From: Peptoniphilaceae bacterium AM52-5BH
GTDB taxonomy: Bacteria > Bacillota > Clostridia > Tissierellales > Peptoniphilaceae
NCBI GenBank assembly: GCA_027669155.1
Contig: JAQEDR010000016.1
Location: 1 to 56,712, forward strand
Length of the DNA: 56,712 nt
Direction: 5' to 3'
Under the pieces are notes generated by a model. The model searched no databases and was not told the origin of the DNA. It saw nothing but the letters and a program-made list of their open reading frames with translations. Of this stretch, positions 16,433 to 25,601 are shown piece by piece (the first letter of the stretch is position 1; each line of letters starts with the position of its first letter). The translations under genes were made by a program, and so were the position numbers.

Positions 16433-17257
16433 TTAATCACCTATCAATTCTTGGGCGAGCATCTTGTAAGCTGTGGCGCCCTTTGACCTTTCCTCATATT
16501 CTATGACAGACTTGCCATATGATGGAGCTTCTGCTAGTCTTACATTTCTTGGAATCATCGTCTTAAATACCTTGTTTTTGAAATATGATTTTACCTCTTC
16601 GACTACCTCATAGGATAAATTTGTCCTCTTATCAAACATAGTCAATAGAACTCCTTCTATTTCAAGCTTCTTGTTCAAGGAATCCTTAACGAGCTTATAT
16701 GTATTCATCAACTCGCTTACACCTTCTAAAGCATAGTATTCTGTCTGAATAGGAATTATTATAGAATCACTAGCTACTAGAGCGTTTATTGATAGAAGTC
16801 CCAAGCTTGGTGGACAGTCGATTAAAACAAAGTCATATTCTTCTTCAAATCTTTCTACTATTTCCTTTAGGACTTCTGTTCTTGAAACTGGGTCAAGACT
16901 TACAAGCTCAACTTCAAGTCCAGATAGAGAAGACTCGGATTTGATAAGAAGTACTCCCGAATCAGTCTTATTAATATATTTCGAAAAATCAATCTTCTTA
17001 GGAGCTTCTTTGTTGTCCTTGTCTTCCTCGTTTTCTTCTAATTCTATCTCTTTTTCTTTATTCTCTAATATCTCATTGAACAGATCATAAACAGAATCCC
17101 CCTCTTTATCGACTCCCAATCCTGTGGTTGTATTTGCCTGAGGATCCATATCTATTACAAGGACCTTCTTTCCTTCTTTTACCAAGGCAACAGAAAGATT
17201 TACTACGCTTGTAGTTTTTCCTACTCCACCTTTTTGATTAAATATTGATACTATCAT
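16433..17257 (-). CDS. parA: ParA/Soj chromosome-partitioning ATPase
   Basis: ParA-family Walker ATPase of 274 aa acting with ParB. The deviant Walker A is KGGVGKTT at residues 9-16, the Walker B region is VLIDCPPSLGLLS, and the C-terminal MIPRNVRLAEAPSYGKS motif is typical of Soj. It is about 20 residues longer than usual because a very acidic, charged stretch (about residues 65-92, KEKEIELEENEEDKDNKEA) replaces a short loop after the first helices. Its start lies 20 bp inside the 3' end of cinA, so it is translationally coupled to cinA. Confidence 0.95.
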   Translation of the reverse strand: MIVSIFNQKGGVGKTTSVVNLSVALVKEGKKVLVIDMDPQANTTTGLGVDKEGDSVYDLFNEILENKEKEIELEENEEDKDNKEAPKKIDFSKYINKTDSGVLLIKSESSLSGLEVELVSLDPVSRTEVLKEIVERFEEEYDFVLIDCPPSLGLLSINALVASDSIIIPIQTEYYALEGVSELMNTYKLVKDSLNKKLEIEGVLLTMFDKRTNLSYEVVEEVKSYFKNKVFKTMIPRNVRLAEAPSYGKSVIEYEERSKGATAYKMLAQELIGD

Positions 17258-18449
17258 ACTTACCTCTCATTAATGTTATAGCTAAATCGATAGCCCTGTT
17301 TTTTGCTCTCAATCTAACCCTATTTCTATCGCCTTTGAAATTATATTCCTTTAATATATACTTATCCTTGTACAATACTCCTACGAAAACTTTACCCAGA
17401 TGGGCATAGCCAGTTGTAGCTATAGTTAGGTCAGCCTCTGTCCTTCTATAAAGTCCATCAAGCATTTCCTTAAGAACTTCTCTACTCACTACATCATATT
17501 TTTCGATTGTTTCATATGAAACATTTAGCAAATCGTGCTTAGAAGAATTGGCATAGGTAACGTAACTCTCCTTTATAACATCACTAGCTCCATCTATATC
17601 TATAATAGAGCTCGCTATTAAACCACCGGTAAAGGATTCTGCAGTTGAAACAAACTCTTTTCTTTCTCTAAGTATGTCTATTAAAACTTCTTCTTTTCTC
17701 TTATCTTCAAAAGTTATTACATAATCGCCTAGAGATTCTTTGACCTTATCTATGCCCTCTTCTAAAAGACGATCAACTTCCTCTTCATTTCTTCCACTTG
17801 CAGTTATCCTTAATATACATCCATTATCTGTTGCATAGGGACTAATCGTTGGATTTTTTCCTGAAAGATCAACTCTACTTGCCATATCCCATTCACCAAG
17901 AAAGGCAGTCTTTGCTGTGACGGATTTTATGAAAGAATCTTTCATAAGGTGTTTGACGACTTCTTGATCAAACATATAAGTCATTTCATGAGGTGGACCT
18001 GGTAAGAGTACAAACTTAGTCCTATCTGATTCTATTATACAACCAGGTGCTGTTCCCTTTGGATTTTTTAGTATTATAGCACCTTCAGGAAAAATTGCTT
18101 GCTTTTTATTAATAGTTATGGCTTTTTCATCCTTTGAAAAATATTCTTCCAAAGCTCTTAGAGACTTATTATCTACTACTAGCTTATCTTTCTTTGCCAC
18201 CTTCATTACGACTTCTTTAGTTATATCGTCATCAGTTGGACCAAGTCCTCCTGTTATAAAAACATAATCGTAAGCACCATCAGCTTCTTTTAAGACGTCT
18301 TCAAGTCTATTGAAGTTATCACCAACTGTAATCATCTTATAGACATTGATTCCCATCTCCTTGAGATGACTTGCTATGTATTGTGAATTTGTATCTACTA
18401 TATTACCTAATAAAATTTCAGTTCCTACTGAACAAATTAAAGCTTGCAT
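17238..18449 (-). CDS. cinA: CinA-like nicotinamide-nucleotide amidohydrolase / ADP-ribose pyrophosphatase
   Basis: A two-domain protein of 403 aa. The N-terminal MoCF/COG1058 domain has GTEILLGNIVDTNSQYIA and the glycine-rich FITGGLGPTDDDITKE; the C-terminal CinA domain has the AESFTGGLIASSI motif of the nicotinamide mononucleotide deamidase. The enzyme recycles pyridine nucleotides. It is first in the leftward unit cinA-parA-parB-cyclodeaminase-DUF4446. The promoter region abuts an inserted inverted-repeat element (18496-18710). A parS-like site lies in its coding sequence at 17508. Confidence 0.9.
   Translation of the reverse strand: MQALICSVGTEILLGNIVDTNSQYIASHLKEMGINVYKMITVGDNFNRLEDVLKEADGAYDYVFITGGLGPTDDDITKEVVMKVAKKDKLVVDNKSLRALEEYFSKDEKAITINKKQAIFPEGAIILKNPKGTAPGCIIESDRTKFVLLPGPPHEMTYMFDQEVVKHLMKDSFIKSVTAKTAFLGEWDMASRVDLSGKNPTISPYATDNGCILRITASGRNEEEVDRLLEEGIDKVKESLGDYVITFEDKRKEEVLIDILRERKEFVSTAESFTGGLIASSIIDIDGASDVIKESYVTYANSSKHDLLNVSYETIEKYDVVSREVLKEMLDGLYRRTEADLTIATTGYAHLGKVFVGVLYKDKYILKEYNFKGDRNRVRLRAKNRAIDLAITLMRGKYDSINI
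17508..17523. promoter_or_regulatory. parS-like site 2 (TGTTTCATATGAAACA)
   Basis: A perfect 16-bp palindrome differing from consensus parS at the two central positions. Lies inside cinA, encoding V-S-Y-E-T. Affinity may be lower than for the other sites. Confidence 0.7.
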
Positions 18450-18478
18450 ATTTACTCCTAATTTCTCTACTACCTAAT

Positions 18479-18508
18479 ATTTTACCACAAAAAAAGGGGC
18501 TGTTGCAA
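18479..18508 (-). promoter_or_regulatory. Candidate hybrid promoter of cinA-parAB using the repeat element's end
   Basis: TTGCAA at 18508-18503, inside the terminal repeat of the inserted element, lies 18 bases from TAAAAT at 18484-18479, which is host DNA 30 bp upstream of the cinA ATG. No better -35 is available because the element occupies that position. Confidence 0.45.
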
Positions 18509-18710
18509 AACTACGAATAATCATCGTACCATCGTTAGAAGCTTCTCTTAGGAAATTTTACCTCTCCAGGCCGGTAGGCCAAGAAAGCCCGCCGGCTCAT
18601 GGAGGCCGCCTGCCGACTCATGGAGGCTTATAGCCTGTCGGCTCGGTGAGACTTTCCGTGGAGCTTCTTCTACCGATAACGGTACGATTTATTGATTCTG
18701 CAACAGTCCC
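18496..18710. repeat. Long-inverted-repeat intergenic element, copy 1 (MITE-like)
   Basis: A 215-bp element starting GGGGCTGTTGCA and ending TGCAACAGTCCC, with imperfect inverted arms of about 65 bp (for example ATCGTACCATCG against CGATAACGGTACG). The core is GC-rich and built of related 16-22 bp units such as GCCGGCTCATGGAGGC, in an otherwise AT-rich genome. It has no ORF. Same length as copy 2 (25306). The tips resemble the GGxxCTGTTGCAAA ends of IS6-type insertion sequences, so it may be a non-autonomous derivative; that is inference. It sits between the CPBP gene and cinA. Confidence 0.85.
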
Positions 18711-18730
18711 TTAATATAAAAGAAATTTAC

Positions 18731-19480
18731 TTATCTTTTTTGTAAATCAATAGATAATCCTTCTTTTCTGATATCTATCATAAACTTAATGGCAAATACT
18801 ATAGCTACAATACAAATTACACCCAAAATATCATTATAGACAGGAAATACAGCCACCAGATTATTCACCATATGAACCAAGATAACTTCCTTTATGTTCC
18901 TTCTATAATAATAGATATATCCTAGAACCAAACCGATGAATAAGGTGTTAATCCCTTGGATCAAATTTAGGTGATATATAGCAAAACTAAGTGCCGTAAT
19001 TATTATCTTTGCCTTAGGACTTTTTTTAACTTCTGCAAAAAGTATTCCTCTAAATAGATACTCTTCTAGAATAGGTGCTAGGATTACAACACTTAAAATC
19101 ATCAAGGCGTACTCGTAATTATTCGAAAAAGATAAAGCCTGGTTTAAGGTCTCTATTACACTGTTTATGTAAGCATTGTTCTCAAAAAGCTTCATTATCA
19201 TTGAAATCAATATATTCCCAAAGCCAGCAAGACCCATACCTATTATTACTAGTTTATAAGAATCCTTCTTTAGGCTTGCAGTTTTTATATAATCTTCATT
19301 ATATTTATTTCGGTATTTATTAGACCTAGCTTTTACAAAAATCGCCACAAAAATCAACTTAGTCGCTTGCGTTATAATTAGATAGTAAAGAGCTTGGACC
19401 TCTCCTAAGACAAGTCCTGAAATAAATCCAACTGCCAAGTCGTAAAGAATATTTACTATCAGAAAAATTACTGCTATCAT
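18731..19480 (-). CDS. CPBP-family intramembrane metalloprotease
   Basis: A polytopic membrane protein of 249 aa of the CAAX protease/bacteriocin-processing (Abi) family. The three catalytic motifs are present: EEYLFRG, FAIYHLNLIQG (the HxxL/H motif) and HMVNN. Members cleave prenylated or small membrane peptides or serve as immunity proteins; no specific substrate can be named. The start at 19480 is chosen because AGGAG lies five bases upstream; the longer frame from 19510 would run through the parS-like site. It is the last gene after mnmE-mnmG-rsmG. Confidence 0.85.
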   Translation of the reverse strand: MIAVIFLIVNILYDLAVGFISGLVLGEVQALYYLIITQATKLIFVAIFVKARSNKYRNKYNEDYIKTASLKKDSYKLVIIGMGLAGFGNILISMIMKLFENNAYINSVIETLNQALSFSNNYEYALMILSVVILAPILEEYLFRGILFAEVKKSPKAKIIITALSFAIYHLNLIQGINTLFIGLVLGYIYYYRRNIKEVILVHMVNNLVAVFPVYNDILGVICIVAIVFAIKFMIDIRKEGLSIDLQKR

Positions 19481-19490
19481 AAAATCTCCT

Positions 19491-19506
19491 TGTTTCACAT
19501 GAAACA
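19491..19506. promoter_or_regulatory. parS-like site 3 (TGTTTCACATGAAACA)
   Basis: Same sequence as site 1. Lies in the tight gap between the rsmG stop and the ribosome site of the CPBP gene. Confidence 0.9.
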
Positions 19507-20139
19507 TCATAGAGGGGATTTCTTTGGTAGATTTTTTCCTCTTGGATATTTCTTCTTTGTTTTTCTTATCTTTTCTACTACTATATTTACCCTTTCATTT
19601 CCATCTAAATCAAATCTATCAAGCTTTTTCACTTTCCCACCTAGGATATCTAAGGCATTTTGAGCATCTTCTAACTCTTCATCCGCCTTAGGTCCCTTAA
19701 GCGCTATGAAAATCCCTCCTACTTTGAGCATAGGAAGACAATATTCTGAAAGGGTCGCCATATTTGCTACAGCTCTTGATACCACAACATCATATGTTTC
19801 CCTCTCTCCTTTGGCGAAGTCTTCTGCCCTAATGTGTATTGCCCTAGCATTTGTAAGGCCTAATTTATCTATCACTTCGTTCATGAACTTGACTTTTTTA
19901 TTTACCGAATCAATTAGAGTAAGGTCAATGTCCTTTTCAATCCTTAGAGGAATTCCAGGAAATCCAGCACCAGCTCCTATATCTAGGACCCTATCTCCTT
20001 CTTTAACATAGTCTAGTACACTTAAGGAATCCTTGAAATGTTTGGTCTCAATTTCACTAGGATCTGTTATAGCTGTTAGGTTGGTATGACTATTTACTTC
20101 TAATAAATAATCCATATATATTTTATAAGCCTTATCCAT
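19507..20139 (-). CDS. rsmG: 16S rRNA (guanine527-N7)-methyltransferase
   Basis: RsmG methylates G527 of 16S rRNA using S-adenosylmethionine. The 210-aa protein shows [34 protein letters not shown], the SAM motif I, and [32 protein letters not shown], the family's characteristic second half. A Lys/Arg-rich C-terminal tail follows. It overlaps mnmG by 8 bp, in the conserved mnmE-mnmG-rsmG order. Its stop adjoins parS-like site 3. Confidence 0.96.
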   Translation of the reverse strand: MDKAYKIYMDYLLEVNSHTNLTAITDPSEIETKHFKDSLSVLDYVKEGDRVLDIGAGAGFPGIPLRIEKDIDLTLIDSVNKKVKFMNEVIDKLGLTNARAIHIRAEDFAKGERETYDVVVSRAVANMATLSEYCLPMLKVGGIFIALKGPKADEELEDAQNALDILGGKVKKLDRFDLDGNERVNIVVEKIRKTKKKYPRGKNLPKKSPL

Positions 20140-22018
20140 CTAACTCTCCTGTCTTAAGTCTAATTAGTAGGACATTTATGTCAGCTGGTGAAACTCCCGA
20201 AATTCTTGAAGCTTGGCCAATAGATTCTGGTTGAATTTTATTTAATTTTTCTGCCGATTCTTTCTTCAATCCAGAAATTTTAAAATAGTCAATGTTTTTA
20301 TTTAACTTCTTCTTCTCAAGCTTCTTGAACTTATCTATATCAGCCATTTGCTTTTTGATATAGCCCTCATATTTTATCTCAGTTTGGGCTTGGATTTGTT
20401 GAAACTTTGGTAGCTTTGGTCTTTCTGGATCAAAGACCTCTAACATTTCATAATCCAACTCAGGTCTTTTTAATAAGTCGTGGAGGCTCATTCCATTATT
20501 TAAAGGAGTAGTTCCTAAATCTTCTAGCATTTTGTTAGTTTCCTCTTTTGGGGTAAGCATCACAGTTTTAAGTCTTTCTATCTCTTTATCGATAGCAGCT
20601 CTTTTCTCTACCATTTTTTGATATCTTTCTTCACTTACAAGACCTATCTTATAAGCTCTTTCTGTAAGTCTTTGGTCAGCATTGTCTTGTCTCATAGTTA
20701 GCCTATACTCACATCTAGATGTCATCATCCTATATGGTTCTTCTGTGCCTTCTGTCACCAAATCATCTATTAGAACTCCTATATATCCATCGGACCTATC
20801 GAGGATAAATGGATCCTCACCTTTGATTTTAAGGGCTGCATTAATTCCAGCTATTAGTCCTTGTCCAGCTGCTTCTTCATAACCACTTGATCCATTGATT
20901 TGACCTGCGAAATATAGGCCCTCATAGTCTTTTGATTCCAAAGTTCTATAGAGATTTCTGGTATCTATCATATCATATTCTATAGCGTAGGCTGGTCTCA
21001 TAATTTTTACATCCTCAAGACCTATTATAGTTTTATAAAAATCAAACTGTACTTCTTGAGGTAGTGATGAAGATACTCCTTGAACATACATCTCATCTGT
21101 AGTAAGTCCTTCTGGTTCAATAAAGACTTGGTGGATATCCCTGTCAGGAAATCTTACCATCTTATCTTCAATTGAAGGGCAATATCTTGGACCTACGCCC
21201 TTGATATGGCCTCCATAGATTGGGGACCTATCGAGATTATCCATGATTATTTGTTTTGTTTCAGGTCTAGTATAGGTTAGATAGCAATTTTCCTGGTGTC
21301 TATCTGAGAAGTCATTACCCTCATTTAGGAAAGAAAATGGAATTATCTCATCATCTCCCTTTTGAATTTCAGTTTTTTCTAGATGAAGACTTTTTCTATC
21401 TACCCTGGCTGGTGTTCCTGTCTTAAATCTTCTAAGCTTAAAACCCATTCCTTCTAGTGAATCAGAAAGATAGGTTGCAGCTGATAGACCATGTGGTCCT
21501 GATATCTTTTCATATTCTCCTATTAGGATTTTTCCATTTAGATAAGTTCCTGTACAAATTATAAGAGCCTTTGTTTCAAAAATCGCTCCTTCTACTGTTT
21601 CACATGAAACAATTTTTCCGTCTTTGTAATTTATCTTATCTACCTCTTGCTCGAATATATCAACTTCTGCTTCGAGCGTCTTTTTCATCTCTTCGTGATA
21701 AAGCCTCTTGTCTGCCTGGACGCGGAGAGAGTGAACTGCTGGTCCCTTACTCGTATTAAGCATTCTAGATTGTATGAAGGTCTTGTCAATGTTTAGGGCC
21801 ATTTGACCACCCATGGCATCAATTTCTCTTACAATATGTCCTTTTCCGGTCCCACCTATGTTAGGATTGCATGGCATATCTGCTATTGATTCCATACTTG
21901 TTGTAAGAATTAGTGTCTTAAGTCCTAGTCTTGATGCAGCAAGACCTGCTTCGCAACCTGCATGTCCTGCTCCCACTACTACTACATCGTAGCTTCCTGC
22001 CTTATATTTATTTTCCAA
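20132..22018 (-). CDS. mnmG: MnmG (GidA), tRNA uridine-34 carboxymethylaminomethyl enzyme, FAD subunit
   Basis: With MnmE this FAD enzyme installs the carboxymethylaminomethyl group on wobble U34 of several tRNAs. The FAD motif is [13 protein letters not shown], followed by the family segments [21 protein letters not shown] and [15 protein letters not shown]. The start is a TTG at 22018 (AGGAG seven bases upstream), overlapping the mnmE stop by 11 bp and giving 628 aa, the usual length; an upstream ATG-type extension would add unrelated residues. A parS-like site lies at 21596 in the coding sequence. Confidence 0.95.
   Translation of the reverse strand: MENKYKAGSYDVVVVGAGHAGCEAGLAASRLGLKTLILTTSMESIADMPCNPNIGGTGKGHIVREIDAMGGQMALNIDKTFIQSRMLNTSKGPAVHSLRVQADKRLYHEEMKKTLEAEVDIFEQEVDKINYKDGKIVSCETVEGAIFETKALIICTGTYLNGKILIGEYEKISGPHGLSAATYLSDSLEGMGFKLRRFKTGTPARVDRKSLHLEKTEIQKGDDEIIPFSFLNEGNDFSDRHQENCYLTYTRPETKQIIMDNLDRSPIYGGHIKGVGPRYCPSIEDKMVRFPDRDIHQVFIEPEGLTTDEMYVQGVSSSLPQEVQFDFYKTIIGLEDVKIMRPAYAIEYDMIDTRNLYRTLESKDYEGLYFAGQINGSSGYEEAAGQGLIAGINAALKIKGEDPFILDRSDGYIGVLIDDLVTEGTEEPYRMMTSRCEYRLTMRQDNADQRLTERAYKIGLVSEERYQKMVEKRAAIDKEIERLKTVMLTPKEETNKMLEDLGTTPLNNGMSLHDLLKRPELDYEMLEVFDPERPKLPKFQQIQAQTEIKYEGYIKKQMADIDKFKKLEKKKLNKNIDYFKISGLKKESAEKLNKIQPESIGQASRISGVSPADINVLLIRLKTGELDG
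21596..21611. promoter_or_regulatory. parS-like site 4 (TGTTTCACATGAAACA)
   Basis: Same sequence as sites 1 and 3. Inside mnmG, encoding V-S-C-E-T. Confidence 0.9.
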
Positions 22019-23366
22019 CGCAAAACTCCTTAAATACTTTATCCATAATTTCATCAGAAACAGATTCGCCGATTATAAAGCCTAGGTCATCATAAGCCCC
22101 TCTAAGATCTACCTCACAAGCATCGAGTGGAATCCCTCTCTTAATGTCAATAAGAGAATCGCTAAGCTTATTAGAAGCTTGCTTTAAGAGTCTTTCGTGA
22201 CGGGTGTTTGTTATTAGAACAGACTCCCTTTTTATATCTTTGGTATTGAACATTTCCGTAATCGCTTCTTCTAACTTATCTATTCCTTCATCCTTGGCCA
22301 TGGAAGTCCTTATCGTAACTTGGTCGAAGTCGTAGGAGAACTTATCTTCAAGGTCAGCCTTATTTAAGATAATTATAGCATTTCTTCCCTTGATTAGGTC
22401 TAGGATTTTCTCATCTTCCCTATCGAAGGTCCTAGATGTGTCAAAAATCGCAATAATTAGATCAGATTCGTCAATAAGTTCTATCGACTTGTCTACTCCT
22501 ATTTTCTCAACCAAGTCATCAGTCTCTCTAATGCCTGCTGTATCATTGATTTTTAGAGTGAAATCACCAAAGGATATATATTCTGTGATAAGGTCTCTTG
22601 TCGTGCCTGGAACATCTGTAACTATGGCACGATTTTCCTTTAGCAATTTATTCAATAAGGAAGATTTCCCTACATTTGGCTTACCTATTATAGTTGTATT
22701 TATTCCATCTCTTAAGATTTTGCCTTTATTAGAAGTATTTAAAAGCTTATCTATAGTAGCCTTAGCCTTTTCCATATAGGAAATTATCTCATCCGGTGAG
22801 AGGTCTTCGCCATCTTCTGTAAAATTAATAGAATATTCCAATCTCGAAAGAGCCTCTAGTAGGTCTTGTCTAATAGATGAAATCTTTTCTCTGATAGATC
22901 CTTGTAATTGATTGATACCTTCTTTTTGGCTAAGCTCGTTAGTAGAATTTATTATATCTAAGACAGCTTCTGCTTGAGATAAGTCGATTCTTCCATTTAG
23001 AAAGGCTCTTTTAGTAAATTCTCCCGCTTCTGCCATATCACAGCCTTGATCTAATAAGAGATTTAAAATCTTTTTGACAGATACAAAGGATCCATGGCAG
23101 TTAATTTCACAAATATCTTCTCTTGTATAGGTATATGGTCCTTTCATAAAACATACCATTACCTCATCTATTATCTCGCCTTTACTATCTTTTATAACTC
23201 CATAGCGCATCTTTCGATTATCCTTATCCTTATCGAGTCCCCTTCCGTTTATAGGGACAAACACTCGACTAATGATATCAAAAGACTTACTTCCACTCAT
23301 CCTGACTATGGATATGCCACCAGTCCCGGATGGAGTAGATATTGCAGCAATTGTTCTTTCTTCCAT
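22008..23366 (-). CDS. mnmE: MnmE (TrmE), tRNA-modification GTPase
   Basis: GTPase partner of MnmG. The N-terminal folate-binding domain starts [21 protein letters not shown]; the central G domain has G1 [12 protein letters not shown]3 [10 protein letters not shown] and G4 NKAD; the C-terminus ends in FCVGK, whose Cys-x-Gly-Lys is the conserved MnmE terminus. At 452 aa it is normal length. It is first in the mnmE-mnmG-rsmG unit, behind a near-consensus promoter. Confidence 0.97.
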   Translation of the reverse strand: MEERTIAAISTPSGTGGISIVRMSGSKSFDIISRVFVPINGRGLDKDKDNRKMRYGVIKDSKGEIIDEVMVCFMKGPYTYTREDICEINCHGSFVSVKKILNLLLDQGCDMAEAGEFTKRAFLNGRIDLSQAEAVLDIINSTNELSQKEGINQLQGSIREKISSIRQDLLEALSRLEYSINFTEDGEDLSPDEIISYMEKAKATIDKLLNTSNKGKILRDGINTTIIGKPNVGKSSLLNKLLKENRAIVTDVPGTTRDLITEYISFGDFTLKINDTAGIRETDDLVEKIGVDKSIELIDESDLIIAIFDTSRTFDREDEKILDLIKGRNAIIILNKADLEDKFSYDFDQVTIRTSMAKDEGIDKLEEAITEMFNTKDIKRESVLITNTRHERLLKQASNKLSDSLIDIKRGIPLDACEVDLRGAYDDLGFIIGESVSDEIMDKVFKEFCVGK

Positions 23367-23417
23367 AATTACTCCTTTAACTATACACTACTTTGACTAG
23401 TGGTTTGTAACATAAGA

Positions 23418-23445
23418 ATTATAGTGGAAAAACCTAATTTGTCAA
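23418..23445 (-). promoter_or_regulatory. mnmE operon promoter
   Basis: Perfect TTGACA (23445-23440) and TATAAT (23423-23418) on the - strand, 16 bases apart, about 50 bp upstream of mnmE. Confidence 0.85.
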
Positions 23446-23531
23446 TACTTATAGAATTATATGAAGATTTTGTAGAAAATTTTCCTTCTATATGATATAT
23501 TAGATACATAATAATATTATTTGGAGGGATT

Positions 23532-25226
23532 ATGCAACTACAATCATTAAGCTCTCTACAATGGAATCTCATAGCAGGAGGTCTGGCCATATTCCTATTT
23601 GGTATTTCCCTAATGGGAGATGCCCTTACAAACTTTGCAGGCCCTAAGCTAAGAGGATATGTAGAGAAATACACTTCCAATCCGATAATGGGAGTTTTAG
23701 TTGGTATAGTCATAACTGGTTTAATCCAATCCTCATCAGCGACGACAGTTATAGCCATAAGTTTTGTAAGAGCAGGAGTTATGAGTCTCGAGCAGGCTAT
23801 TGGTGTCATTTTGGGTGCAAATATTGGTACAACCGTTACATCTATATTGATTGGTTTCGACTTAGGATATCTATCGTATTTCATCGCCCTAATAGGTGTT
23901 GTTATTACGATGTTTTCGGCGAAAAGAAGAAATAAATATATCGGAGAAATTCTAGTAGGATTCGGCCTACTATTTATAGGATTTGAAATGATGGGCTCAT
24001 CCCTATCAGAATTAAGTAAAATAGAAGGATTTGAAAAAGTCGTAGCAAATATGGCTCAAAACCCAATAATAGCAGTAATCGCAGGAGCAGGACTTACAGC
24101 CTTGATCCAATCATCATCTGCCTTTATTGGTATAACTCAATCCTTATTTGCTTCAGGGGCCATAGACTTAAAACTTGCCCTAGCACTAATGTTTGGAGCA
24201 AATATAGGTACATGTATAACCGCAATATTAGCCTCTATTGGAGGATCGCTTTCTGCAAGAAGAACATCTACTTTCCACGTTCTATTTAACGTTATTATCT
24301 CTGTAATATTCTTAATTTTCTTAGCTCCTTACGAAAGTCTAGTAAGGACAATAGCAGAATTTTTGGGAACAAACAAGTTGATGACAATTGCAGTAGGTCA
24401 CTTTACCTTTAACTTTATAGGTATGATCTTATTCCTACCTATAATAAAATACGTAGGAAAGTTATTGAGAAAGCTTATTCCAGGAAAGGATTCTATATTC
24501 TCAGATCTTGGAGATATTGAACTAGATGAAAAATTAATAGAAACTTTCCCTGTAGCTGCTCTTGATCAGATAAAGGCTGCAATACTTAAAGAATCTAAGG
24601 TTGCTCTTGAGACAGTAAAGCAAACAAAGCTTTATCTACTAGAAAAGGATAGAAAATATCTAGAAACTGCTAATCAAGCAGAATCTATTGTAAATGATAT
24701 GGACACCAAAATCCAAGCCTATCTACTCGCTATAGCTCAAAATTCTGGTCCAATGGATTTGGAAGTTGAAGTGCAAAACTACTTACAGATTCAGATAAAT
24801 GTAGAAAGAATCTCTGACCTTGCTCAAAATTTGGGCGAGTATTACGAAGAAATTTATGAATCTGGAGCAAGTTATAACGATGAAGCCTTATCTGACTTAG
24901 AAGATATATATGATCTTGTTATCAACAACTATGTAAATGCTATAGAAGTTTTTGACACGAAAGACCAAGCAGTATTCAGAAGACTTGGCGAAGACGAGGC
25001 AGCTCTTGACCTTATGGAAACCACCCTAAGAAAGGCTCACTACAAGAGACTAGCCAATGGCGAAGATATGACAAGTATTGCTTCATATGTATTCAATGAT
25101 ATCTTATCAACCATGGAAAGAACTGGAGACCATGCTTATAATATCGCAAGACTAACCATGGATCCTATCAAGGTCCACACAGATAACCATTCTAAATTCG
25201 AAGAAGTTTCACATGAAACATTTTAA
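23532..25226 (+). CDS. Na+/phosphate cotransporter family protein with PhoU-like tail
   Basis: A NptA/PNaS-family symporter of 564 aa. Two inverted Na/Pi repeats carry the diagnostic glutamine-serine motifs GLIQSSSATT and ALIQSSSAFIG, each followed by a GANIGT motif. About eight spans occupy residues 1-310, and a helical PhoU-like cytoplasmic domain occupies residues 345-550. It probably imports phosphate with Na+. The ribosome site is GGAGGG. Transcribed against the direction of replication, unlike its neighbours, and convergent with jag. Parallel annotation of a parS-like site covers its last codons. Confidence 0.9.
   Translation: MQLQSLSSLQWNLIAGGLAIFLFGISLMGDALTNFAGPKLRGYVEKYTSNPIMGVLVGIVITGLIQSSSATTVIAISFVRAGVMSLEQAIGVILGANIGTTVTSILIGFDLGYLSYFIALIGVVITMFSAKRRNKYIGEILVGFGLLFIGFEMMGSSLSELSKIEGFEKVVANMAQNPIIAVIAGAGLTALIQSSSAFIGITQSLFASGAIDLKLALALMFGANIGTCITAILASIGGSLSARRTSTFHVLFNVIISVIFLIFLAPYESLVRTIAEFLGTNKLMTIAVGHFTFNFIGMILFLPIIKYVGKLLRKLIPGKDSIFSDLGDIELDEKLIETFPVAALDQIKAAILKESKVALETVKQTKLYLLEKDRKYLETANQAESIVNDMDTKIQAYLLAIAQNSGPMDLEVEVQNYLQIQINVERISDLAQNLGEYYEEIYESGASYNDEALSDLEDIYDLVINNYVNAIEVFDTKDQAVFRRLGEDEAALDLMETTLRKAHYKRLANGEDMTSIASYVFNDILSTMERTGDHAYNIARLTMDPIKVHTDNHSKFEEVSHETF
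25206..25221. promoter_or_regulatory. parS-like site 5 (AGTTTCACATGAAACA)
   Basis: One further mismatch (first base) from the other sites. It spans the last codons of the Na/Pi gene, encoding V-S-H-E-T, three bases before the stop codon. Confidence 0.8.
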
Positions 25227-25250
25227 AAGCCGGATTAACCGGCTTTTTGC
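25227..25250 (+). terminator. Terminator of the Na/Pi cotransporter gene
   Basis: AAAGCCGG ATTAA CCGGCTTT followed by T residues, immediately after the stop codon. Confidence 0.9.
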
Positions 25251-25305
25251 TTGCATTATTTTTATAGATTGTTTATATCCTTTAATGTTTTTAGGCAAAT
25301 AAAAA
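25247..25305. repeat. Left copy of a degenerate 60-bp direct repeat flanking the element
   Basis: Begins TTTGCTTGCATTAT and ends TTTTAGGCAAATAAAAA; the same two ends, 14 and 17 bases identical, recur at 25521-25580 with a diverged middle. The inverted-repeat element lies exactly between the two copies. Confidence 0.75.
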
Positions 25306-25520
25306 GGGGCTGTTGCAAAACTATGAATAATCATCGTACCATCGTTGAGAGGATTCTCTTATGAAATTTTACCTCTCCTGGCCGGTAGGCCAAGAAAGCC
25401 CGCCGGCTCATGGAGGCCGCCTGCCGACTGATGGAGGCTATAGCCTGTCGGCTCGGTGAGACTTTCCGTGGAGGTTCTTCTAACGATAACGGTACGATTT
25501 ATTCATTCTGCAACAGCCCC
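25306..25520. repeat. Long-inverted-repeat intergenic element, copy 2 (MITE-like)
   Basis: Same 215-bp length as copy 1 and over 90 percent alike by eye, with ends GGGGCTGTTGCA and TGCAACAGCCCC that are perfect inverted repeats here. It lies between the convergent Na/Pi and jag genes, bracketed by a partial direct repeat. No coding capacity. Confidence 0.88.
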
Positions 25521-25580
25521 TTTGCTTGCATTATATTCATAAAAAACCTATATCCCGCCTTCTTTTTAGGCAAATAAAAA
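25521..25580. repeat. Right copy of the degenerate direct repeat
   Basis: Starts TTTGCTTGCATTAT immediately after the element's last base and ends TTTTAGGCAAATAAAAA at the jag terminator. Compare 25247-25305. Confidence 0.75.
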
Positions 25581-25601
25581 AGCCTGTGAAAGGTCACAAG
25601 C
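25572..25601 (-). terminator. Terminator of the rpmH-jag operon
   Basis: On the - strand AGCTTGTGA pairs with TCACAGGCT around a short loop, followed by six T. It overlaps the jag stop codon. Confidence 0.8.

Noticed and set aside
18560..18660. GC-rich repeated units within the element, considered as a small CRISPR array
   Set aside because: Units are of unequal length, variable and without spacers of uniform size, and no cas genes are present.
25306..25520. Element copies considered as ordinary rho-independent terminators
   Set aside because: Arms are far too long, hairpins lack a T-run directly after, and dedicated terminators for the flanking genes are already present at 25227-25250 and 25572-25601.
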